The notes beneath the pieces are model-generated. The model was given only the letters and a program-made list of their open reading frames with translations. It was not told the origin of the DNA and ran no database searches. From assembly GCA_048213135.1 (NCBI GenBank), contig AFZH01017327.1, forward strand, positions 1 through 28,711: DNA of 28,711 nucleotides, written 5' to 3'. This stretch comes from Reclinomonas americana ATCC 50394 (lineage: Eukaryota > Jakobida > Jakobea > Jakobida). The position numbers and the translations under genes are program-made. Positions 10,912 through 20,500 of the stretch are shown piece by piece; the stretch's first letter is position 1, and the number at the start of each line of letters is the position of its first letter.

Positions 10912-12593
10912 ATGGACGAGCTGCGTGCGCGCTACCATGCGTGTGGCGAGGCCGAGTACGCACTGGACACGGTGATGTCAACGGTGGCCGATGGACTGAG
11001 CGAGTTGTTAAATATCATGCGCGCGTCGGGTGATGAGAGCGGGCAGCTGGAGGGCTTTCGTCCCGTGGAGTGGCTGGCGCGCTTCCTCAAGTCGCGAAGT
11101 GCGAGGGCGCGACGTGCGGCAGCGTCGCTAGCGCGGGCGTCGGCAGGACGCCGGCGGGAGAGCAAAGAGTTGGAGAAGATTGCGCTGTTGCGTCGCAAGT
11201 TTCAGGCGTCGTTGCAGGCGGATCGAAGGACGCCTGAGGGGCAGTGGACGCGTCCAGTCGTGCAGACGCGCAATGAGCAGTTGGCGCAGGAGCTGGAGGA
11301 GTGGGAGGATGTGTTGACCGATGTCAGGAGCGCGTCAGGCGCATTGGTGAGAGACTCGCATTCGCTCACTTATTGTCTCTCTCTCTCGCCTCCTCACACC
11401 ATTTCTTTCTGCTAGTTCGATGGCGCGATTCGCAGCTCCGTGTACCTGCCACCAGTGGTGGTGGCCGACGATCAGCACCCGCGGATGCAGGAGTTGTACG
11501 CTGGGCAGGCGCAGACACGACGAGACTTGCGCGCCAAGCATGCGAACGAGGAGACGGTGAGCGAGAGCGACGCGTATGATCGCTGCGCACGAGAGAGAGG
11601 CTGATCTTTGTGTAACGGTGTGTAGGGGCTGCGTGCCGAGGCCAAGGAGTCGATGGAGCATCAGTTGGCCATGTTCGAGAAGCGATACAGTACGTTTCGC
11701 ACGCAGGTGCGCAAGACGCACGAGGTGTACCCGTTGGAGGAGCAGGCGAACAAGAAGGCGCTGAGTGCGCTCAACTCGCTGGTCGACGCCGATCATGATA
11801 TCGATCGGCAAGTGATTGTGGCGGAGTGCGAAAAGGCGCTGGAGGCGGCGCTGTTGGCGTTGCGGAACGAGCAGGCCATGGAGAATGAGGATTGCCAGGC
11901 GTTTTGTGAGCGCGAGCGGCTGCAGTTGCTGCATGAGCTGCGCGTGTCGGCCGAGAAGCAGGTTTGTCTGCAGAGTGGCGAGTGAGGTGAAGGGGTTTCA
12001 TCGCTCACTCTTCTCGTCGCTAGGCCATTGGAGAGGCTCTGCAAAGAGGCGATTTGCGCATCGAGAGCGTGCTGGAGACGATCGAGGCCATGCTGCGTCC
12101 GCGCCACGTGCGGCAACGGGAGGAGATGGACTCGTTGCATCGGAGCTCACTAGCGCGCTCGTTGGAGTTGGCGAGAAAAGAGTTTTACGAGCAGCACTCG
12201 GGCGACAATGCCGACGCAGTGGAGCAGTGGTGGCAGGAGGAGCAGCAGCGATTGACGGTGGAGACTGACGAGTATGATCACTACGAGCGGCTGACGCTAC
12301 AGCTGCGACAAAAGACGGAGATTGCCGAGTACCTCGACAGCTGCTTCCCACCAGTTTCGTATTTCCTGTTTGCTCCTGTCCCTTCTCGTTCCTCATCCTC
12401 ATCATCCATGTGTTAGGACAACGAGCTGGGAGTGGGCGAGCCAGGCACACCCATGGAGGCCATTCTACAACGCTCGCAGCAGGTGGCACTGGAAGACATG
12501 CCACAGCTGTCGCTGGACTCGGCACGAGTACGCCACTTGCCCGACGACACCACCTATCTCGACTCGAGTCGAAGCGTAACCTTTGCGCAATGA
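10912..12593 (+). CDS. DPY30/RIIa-like domain coiled-coil protein
   Basis: Five exons in phase 0 throughout: 10912-11346, 11416-11556, 11626-11961, 12024-12353 and 12417-12593. They encode 472 residues. Residues about 17-63 resemble a DPY-30/RII-alpha docking helix pair: YALDTVMSTVADGLSELL, then GFRPVEWLARFL, the hallmark 'RP..W/FLA.YL' second helix. Such domains dimerise and dock on amphipathic helices in radial spokes and other axonemal complexes. The rest is charged, Glu/Arg-rich and predicted coiled coil, with an R/A-rich stretch after the domain. The head-to-head position with CFAP58 supports a ciliary role. I cannot assign an orthologue, and docking to a specific complex is inference. 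In-frame exonic GTTGCG copies (for example near 11189) are evidently not needed as splice sites. Confidence 0.72.
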
Positions 12594-12714
12594 AACACGC
12601 ACACGTGCATTGCTACTGTACGAATCTCTCAAGTCACGCGCAATCTGCAACACCAGCTTACACTGTTGTTGTGGTTCAGATTGTAGGTGTTTTTGATGGT
12701 AGCAGTGGTATTGC

Positions 12715-13471
12715 TTACTCGTACAGCTGAGCCTTGCTGTGCGACTCCCACGCGACGAGCTCGTCCTCGCGGAACCACAGGCCGATCTCGCGGCGAGCGC
12801 TCTCCACAGCATCCGAGCCGTGGATGATGTTGCGGCCAACATCAATGCCAAAGTCGCCGCGGATGGTGCCCGGCGCCGACGTCAGCGGGTTGGTCTGGCC
12901 AATCATCAGACGAGCCGCAGCCACCACACCCTTGCCCTCTGCACCTCCCCTCCAACATGAGCACACTATGTAGACCCACACACTGAGACGAGGCGCATTG
13001 TGTAGACGCACCCCACACCATGGCCGCCACAGGGCCCGAGGTGATAAAGTCCACCAGTCCCTTGAAGAACGGGCGAGCAGCGTGCTCACCGTAGTGAGTC
13101 TCGGCGAGGTCGCGAGACGGGGTGAACAGCTTGAGAGCGACGAGCTTGAAGCCCTTGTTCTCAAAGCTGATGATGATGATGTTGTGTAAGTGTGCAAGTC
13201 ATGACTGTGCACAATGAGCAAGAGAGCGAGCTCACCGGCTGATGATGTCACCGACAAGTCCGCGCTGGACTCCGTCAGGCTTCACGGCGATGAACTGCGT
13301 GTGTGTGACAGAGAGAGTGCGTGAGCATGTGCACATGCCGACATTGTGTGTGACAACACGCAAACACACAAACACGAGAGAATCCAGCGACACGCCACAC
13401 AGAGACATTCACAAGGCACGACAGTAAGACACACACGCAGCAAAGCACAGAGCACGCACCGTCTGCTCCAT
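12715..13471 (-). CDS. NME1: Nucleoside diphosphate kinase
   Basis: Four exons: 13460-13471 (a 12-nt first exon encoding MEQT), 13236-13294, 13012-13166 and 12715-12938. Phases agree and give 149 residues, the normal length of a group I NDP kinase. The enzyme moves the gamma phosphate of ATP onto other nucleoside diphosphates through a phosphohistidine. [20 protein letters not shown] opens the fold. The catalytic His is His115 in [14 protein letters not shown], and the C-terminus is close to YE. There is no targeting extension, so a cytosolic location is expected. The 5' end faces AP-5 zeta across 64 bp. Confidence 0.97.
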
Positions 13472-13535
13472 GGGTGTATGAGGATATAACTAAGCAGGAC
13501 TCGGGCAGGACAAGCCTTTCTTTTCTCGGCAAGCA
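13472..13535. promoter_or_regulatory. Short divergent promoter, NDP kinase / AP-5 zeta
   Basis: Only 64 bp lie between the two opposed start codons, so both genes must be driven from this interval or from inside each other. I see no TATA box or named motif. The stretch includes a pyrimidine run (CCTTTCTTTTCTC) just before the AP-5 zeta start. Confidence 0.55.
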
Positions 13536-16500
13536 ATGGACTTCCTGCTGCGTGTGCGGCAGTCGGCGACCACTGCCGATCTGCATGCACTGGCCGATTA
13601 CCCGGCTGCTGCAGTGCAGGATCAGATTGACAAGTTTGAAAAGGTGAAAGTCGACGTTCGCCTTTTCTCCCCCCTCCCTCTCTCTCCTCACTGTCTCTCT
13701 CTTGCGCACAGACGGTAACATCACGTCGCGGCAAGGACTTTATCGATGCACTGCGCGAGTGTCACATGATGTTGACGTTGATGCCACGGCACATTGACTA
13801 TTTCCCCGACTCAGCCAAGGCCTCTCTGTTGCGCTCTCTGCATCACTAAACCCCCCTTCTGCAACGCACAGTCACTCACTCATTTCCTCATCAATCACAC
13901 ACACGCAGAATGCAGCTGCTGATTGAGCAAAACATTGCATTTCCCATGATTCGTCTCGTGGTCAAGCTGCTGAAAGACACCTGCAGCACACTGCAGGAGG
14001 TGGCCGCTGAGCGACTCCAGTTACTTGACTGCTTCCTCTCTCTATCTCCGCGGTGACTCACCTGTCTCGCAGGCTGTCGCGGTACGATGTGGCCAAGTGG
14101 CACAGCTTGCTTCCGCTGGTCACCGCCCTCGGGCCCTCACAGGTGCGTGTGGCGCACGACAATGCCGACTGTGCGTTGCGGTTGTTGCGCGACGGAACCT
14201 CGCACGTGTCGCATGCACATGCGCTCAGCTGGATCGACTTGTTGGCGGCCGACGGCTACTTTGCCGGCAAGTTTGAGGAGTTTGTCGATCTGCAGGCCAC
14301 GTTGGGGCGCATGCTGATGGCCGGTGCCATCACGGTGCACGGACCGAACAGCAAGCGAGGTGAGGAGCATGCACGCGAGACTCGCCGTCGATGCGATTGC
14401 TCACGCAGCGCGCAGCGTTCTCGGAGCCCGGTGGCTCGCACGCCTGCTTGGAGCTCGATGGCAATCCCGCCGGCGACTTCTTCACTGTGCTCTGCCACTC
14501 TGCCTCCTACACCATGGATCAGTACTGCAGCGCGACTGTGTTCAGCGGCATGCTGCACTTCCTGCGTGCTCTGCAGGTGCACCACTCGACGGTTGTCGAC
14601 GTGCCACAATCGCAGGTGTTGGCACTGGAGAGCCCGCCGCCACCTCCTCCCCCATCATCGTCCTCATCTGCCCCGCCTGCACCGCGAGTGACAAGCGCCG
14701 CTGGCGGTCTGGGAGGGGGCGACGGACTGCAGTGGGATCGTGAGTTTGTGGGCCAGATTGGCGAGTACTGTTCGCGTGTGCTGACGCAGTCGGGCGCCGA
14801 CCGCATCGATCGCGAGCCGGCGACCACCATCACCAGTGGCATGGTCAATGCGTCGGCCTTTGAGGCGGCGCAGGTGCTGCGCTCGCTCGTGCGGTTACAC
14901 GTGCGGCAAGTGTCGCGCGTGTTCCCGATGATCAAGCGCTCGTTGCAGCGTCTCGGCTCCATGTTCAAGGTGCCGAATGCCAGCCTGCAACCGCCTCCCG
15001 ACGGACCCAGTTGCGTGTGACTCGCTGCACCATGCATTGTATGCGAGTGACTGACACAAGCGCACACATGTGTGTAGTGTCGCGCGGACGTGTGCTCGAC
15101 ACGTGCTTGTTGTCGTACAGTGCGCCGGTGCCGCCGCTGTATCCGCCATTTGCCACCAACGGACCGCAGGCCTCGTACCGCGTGGACACGCTGCATGGTC
15201 CCTATGGAGCATGTGTGGCGCTCCTGCCGCTCTTCATGTTCGTGATGGAGAACGCCGAGAGCGTGGTGTTTGACATGGAACCGCTGGTGAAGTCGTTCTT
15301 CAAGTTCGGCGTCGATGCTCTGCGTGCGTCACACCGCCCCCCTTGCAGTCTCTTTTCGCCAACTCCCTCACTCATCGTGGTTCTTCGCTCGCACAGACAA
15401 GAGCACCGTCTTCTGCTCCGAGTACCTGCGATGGGTGCCGGAGGCCTACTCGTACTTGTGCGATATGATTGGCGAGGAGGAGCTGGTGTCGCTGTTGCTG
15501 CCGGGTCTCTTCAAGTGTGCCGCATGGAATCCGCTCGTGTGCGCGCGTCCGCTCGCCGAGTTCCTGCCGCAAGTGATCACGCAGTCGGCGGTCGCGTCGG
15601 TGGAGGTGCTGCATCGCATTCTCGATCTTCCGGTGCTCACCGGCTGCTTGGAGCGTCTCGATCGATTGTACAATGGTGAGTGTTGCCGACGCAATAACAC
15701 CGCCTTGTTGGAGATGCATTCTCTAATTGCTGCGACGCAGTGTCGGCGCGCTTGAACAAGCCAAACATGATGGTACTGATGGAGTCGCCGCTGGCCGCGC
15801 GCATCGTCAACATGGTCTCCAATGGCACCGAGGACTACACCAACATGTGGCGCAATCGCAATTCGGAGGCGGTGACCGAGTACGCTACTCTGTGCGAGGA
15901 CATTCTGGGCACGGCGCGTGTGCGTGCCGTTATTCACATTGCGCCGCTGCTGCTCGAGCAGTGCTTCCGCTGTGTGCTGGCCTCCAACAGCTTGCCGCTG
16001 CTGGAGCGAGTGATTCCCGACGTGCTGTACCGCATCGACAAGGTGAGGCTGAAGCGACGGTGATGATGATGCTGGAGCGAGGGCGTGCACTCATTCTACA
16101 ATTGGTTGTTTTGATAGACGTATGGCGACCCGTCGTATCAAGAGGCTGTGGGTGACCTGGTGGTGGAGTTTGTGTCCACTGCCCTGCAACAGCACCCGAC
16201 ACTGCTGGCTTCACTAAAGGTGCGAGTCAGCTTGTGTAGGTGTTGTAGCCTGCTCTATGCTCACCCGGAGCCGCACGCAGGCATGTGTCGTCTCCTACCT
16301 GCAAGCGAGCAACGCGAAGAGTGCTGCTCGTGAGCAACTCCTCTTGTGTCTGTGCAATCTCGTCGGCGAGTGCGTGAACCCGACTGTCGATCCGCTCTTC
16401 ACCGCGGCCATTGTGTCCGAGTATTACGAGGTGAGGGAGTGGTGCGCGCTGCTCCAGTGCATTCATCGACTGCGCATTGAACGCCTGCGTCGCAGGTCTT

Positions 16501-17376
16501 TGAGTTGATTGTGTATGAGCGCATGGGTGCCATTCGAGCAGTGGAGAATTCGCGGTTTGTCTTCCCTGTGGCAGCAGGGATGTTAATGGGAGATCATTTA
16601 CTGATCGTCTACTTGTGCAGTGAGGCATCATTCCACACCAGACTATTCCACTCGCTGGCCAGTGTGCTGTGGAAGCTGGCAGCCGGCAGTCCGCAGGTTG
16701 CCGACCGCGCCATTCTCGCCCTCTCCAAGGTCTGCTCGATTCCGTCGCTTGTGTGTGCGTGTGTGCACTGCAATTCACACCACACGCGACGTACAGTTTG
16801 TCAAGTCCGGCAGCATCCTGCACCCGAGTCTATCACAGCGCGCCAATGAATGCATCCGTCTGCTAAAGTTCCCGAGGTACGAGGCTGGTGCGAAGCACCT
16901 GATATTATCGCATGTGCCGCTCATCACTCGTGCACGTGTGTAGTGTGGCGGCGGCGATTCTGAGTGGATCACACGCCGAGTCGCAGCGCGGGACCTCGTC
17001 GAGAGGTGTGCGGTCGGTGGCCTCGGCCTCCTCCCTCAGCTCAGCCGGTGGCTCGTCAGAGCCGTCTACGCCCACGAAAGATGTGCTGTCGCGCATGCCG
17101 AGCAGTCCCGGTTCGCCCATGTCGCCCGGCGCTGGTGTGCGTTCACCTTCGGGTCGTCGCCTGCCACTGGCGGCCGCCATTGCCGCGGCCGCCGATCCCT
17201 TCTCGATTGTGGTGTCCAGCAAAGCACTGCCGGTGCCGGTACAGCCCGACGACTACTCATCGCTGCCGTTCTTGCTGCAGGCGAACACGCTGTTCTCCTG
17301 CCCGAATCAACAACCGCTGCACCAGTTCAGTTTGCAGTCCATGCCCGACAGTGGCGACGGTGGAGCGACAACATGA
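13536..17376 (+). CDS. AP5Z1: AP-5 complex subunit zeta
   Basis: Fourteen exons: 13536-13643, 13712-13827, 13909-14019, 14073-14359, 14416-15009, 15078-15323, 15397-15675, 15741-16042, 16118-16219, 16281-16430, 16496-16554, 16621-16729, 16797-16876 and 16944-17376. All phases close, giving 991 residues. The family is recognised by the block LELDGNPAGDFFTVL (about 222), by LFKCAAWNPL with ILDLPVLTGCLE after it (525-570), and by LLKFPSVA near the end, all in the order seen in animal AP5Z1. The protein is an alpha-solenoid adaptor large subunit that acts with SPG11/SPG15 in cargo retrieval from late endosomes. It is longer than the human protein (about 800 residues) because of a Pro/Ser-rich insert (about 245-285) and a Ser/Pro-rich C-terminal region (about 860-925). 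Introns 2 and 5 begin GTTGCG. Confidence 0.92.
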
Positions 17377-17537
17377 GAGCGCGCACAAAAGTGAACATGT
17401 TTGCAAAACACATACATTTAACCGCTCCTCCCACTCACACAGACACACACACACACATACGTACGTACAAGCAACCAAACAGATAGAGAAAAGCAAAAAG
17501 AGAGAACAGAGAACAGAGAACGAGCCGGCGAAACACC
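17377..17537. other. Convergent intergenic spacer
   Basis: This 161-bp gap holds the 3' ends of AP-5 zeta (plus) and the P5B ATPase (minus). It contains an (AC)n run followed by ACGTACGTAC near 17440-17468 and an A/G-rich stretch. I see no separate gene. Confidence 0.7.
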
Positions 17538-20500
17538 TCACGGTCCTAATCGGTGATACACGTCGGAGGATGCGCCCTTCGGCGTGCTGCTTCGCTTGTT
17601 GCCGACAGACTTTCTGCTGTACATAGAGTCGCCGGCGAAACCGAGAGCTGCGTGCACGGACTGCGAGTGAGTGAAACAGACACGGATAAACACAAACGAA
17701 TCACACGCACCAAAGCTCGACTTCTTCGACAAGCGTCGCAGACTGCACGACGGCAGGGTGCTCTCGATTCGCTCCCACTCGCGACTGGCGCGCTTGAGAT
17801 TGCGTGTCAAGAAGTGCGAGGTGACAATGGTGTCCACGAGCAGCGAGATGAGAATGCAGCCGACCAGATTCAGTCCAACAATCTGTACACACGCCAGCAC
17901 GCAGGTGAGTACCTCAAGCATCACTGCTTCTTGCGCAACAAGGGCGTACGCAACACCAAACAAGGTGGCGACCTGCAACGGAGGCAGGGGCTGCAGGTTG
18001 AGCAGGCCGTAGTAGTAGTGGTAGTTGTCACCGAATGCCAGGTAGGCCACAGCAAAGATGGCCAGCAGCATGTAACCAAACAGAATGGCTGCGCAGTGTG
18101 TGAGTGAAACAGATGGCTGCAGCACAAGACAGCTCGCAGCTCACCGTTCCATCGTCGCCTGAATGGATTCTTCACCAGCGCCAATGCCACCGCAATGGCC
18201 ATAAAGTATCCGTTCAAGAAGTAAAACAGAATGGTGTTGGGTGGCGACGTGATGCCAGCAAAACTGTCGGCGAAGCAAATCATGCGGTAGCACTCGATGC
18301 GAGTCACTGCAATGCCATCGCACAGGATGTGTGTGTGAGAGAGAGATAGCGGAGGTACAAGGCAAAGGAGGTGTGACGCACAAAAGCCGTACACCGTGGC
18401 CGTGCTGAATAGCATGCCCATGAAAATATTGGCAAAGACCACAGTGACGACCTGAGGTGAGCTGAGTGCCGGCGCCGTGCGCAGCACGTGCAATCTCTTC
18501 TTTGGTCCGTTCATACACACTGTGGGAACGAGAGTGAGCATGTGTGTGCGAGTGCAAGAAATGGGCACGAGACGAGAGAAGAGAGACGCAACAAAAGAGT
18601 GCCAACGGGTACTCGATAAACACGTCGAACCACGACACTTGTGCTTGCGTGAAACCGGTGACACGATAGTTGAGCAGCAGCAGGATGGACCAGTACTTGA
18701 GGAACGAGACAATGGCCAGGTACACGAAGCCCTGGAGCGTGCCCGACTGCACGGCGCGGCCTTCGCAGATGAGGTCGATGATACCCTCGCACCCGGAGTT
18801 GCAGTGGAACGGCGCCGAGTTGGTATCGGCACCACTGACAGTCACTCCCACCTATCGTGCGGAGAGTGAGCAAAACACGATTGCTTCTTGCACGCTGGCT
18901 TTTGCACGACGACGCAACATCAGCCGAGTGCAACGCAATCGCATCATTCGAGCCGTCGCCAACCATTGCAATCTTGTGCCCTATGCTGCGCAATTCGTCC
19001 ATCAACTGACCCTTTTGCCACGGCAGGAAGCTGGCAAACACTTGCGTTCGTACGAGGACCTGTTTGCCATGTTGAGGTTAGCTGTGCTCTGTTGACATGC
19101 GAGAGGGAGAGAGAGGGGGCAGATGACGCAACTCGCTTCCACATCATGGCCTGCTCTGGGTCGGTGGTGTGTCGCAGCACGTCAAAGGCCGGGCCGGTGA
19201 TAACCAGCTCGACATTGTCGGAGGGGAACACCTGACGAGTGCAACCGTGAGAAAAAAGGGGCGGATACTCACTTTTCGTGATTCTCTGCACAAACCATCA
19301 ACTCTGGCAGCTCCTCCTCACTGGCCGTGTCGATGCGCTTCCACACAACACGTCGATGTTGCATCGCTTGGTCGCCCTGCACACCACAATGTCATCAATG
19401 GCACTTCCCCAGATATGCAATCACATTCTTGGGCAAAACAAACCTCATCGCCCAGACTGCCAAGGGACACCGGACCGCCGAGCGGCGCGGCCACTGTTAG
19501 TCGCCGATTGAACCAGGCGTGCGTCGTACCGGCTTCCGGGGCCGTATCACGCACTTCGGCGGCTAGTACAGGCACATCCTCGCGAATCATGCCTACTTGC
19601 CGCGCCACGGCAGCTGCCGTACGCGCCACATCGCCCGTGGCCATCAAACAACGGAATCCGGCCGCTGCGTTGCCATTATTGAGTCTTGCACATACACACA
19701 CTCACACACACGCAGACAACTCTTTGTGCTTGTTGTCACGCACCACGCAGACTGTCGACCGTCTCCTTGGAGGTCGATCGCAGCTCGTTGAGCACGACAA
19801 AGATGCCCAGCAGTGTGCAGTTGGTTTCACAAACGCGACGCGACAGATGCACACGCTCCTCGCTCTCGGCCTTCCACACGCGGCTGGCGCACGCAATAAC
19901 ACGGAAGCCCTGACTCGTGTATCGATCGACGACATCTCGGAAGTTGGCGGGCACTGGCACACAAACAAGAGTGAACACAACTGCGGGAGAGAGAGAGGCA
20001 GACAGTGGACGACAGTGAAACGCAACCAGTTTCAGGTCGGCAGCACTCGACCACGCGGTTCGGTGTACCCTTCATGAAGAGAGTGCGGTCGCCATTGTGT
20101 GTGGAAATGACCACCACACTCATGCGTTGCAAGGCGGCGGAGAAAGCGTACAAGCGATCCAGGATGAGGCAGTGGCGCGCACCGCGGCGTGTCACCACAT
20201 CGTCGGGCACGTACAGGTAAGAGCCCGCCAACTGAGAGACGGCGTGAGAATAAAGAACACGTGGAAAAAGAACGGAATGAGGACGCAACAATATCCTCGT
20301 GCGACACGGAACCACCGGCCACGGCGGTCTCGAGGATCTTGCGGTCGGTCGACATGGTGTAGCCGCTGCGTCGGAACAGCTCCATCTCCATCTTGTCGCC
20401 TTGGAAAACGTCGCCAGTCACAGCCTGGTGGAGCGGGAACGAGTGAAAAGTTGCACATCATAGCTCGCAGACACACACGCACAACGCACCTGCAGCGAGT

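Noticed and set aside
14519-15196. 225-codon minus-strand open frame opposite AP-5 zeta
   Set aside because: It is antisense to a phase-consistent exon that carries the family motifs.
19273-19376. GTGAGT at 19267-19272 as donor of P5B exon 14
   Set aside because: It leaves the wrong phase for the next exon; the upstream GTTTGT at 19290-19295 joins in frame and gives the expected protein.
19169-20077. 302-codon plus-strand open frame opposite the P5B ATPase
   Set aside because: It is antisense to well-matched ATPase exons and crosses their introns; it is a shadow frame of GC-rich coding DNA.
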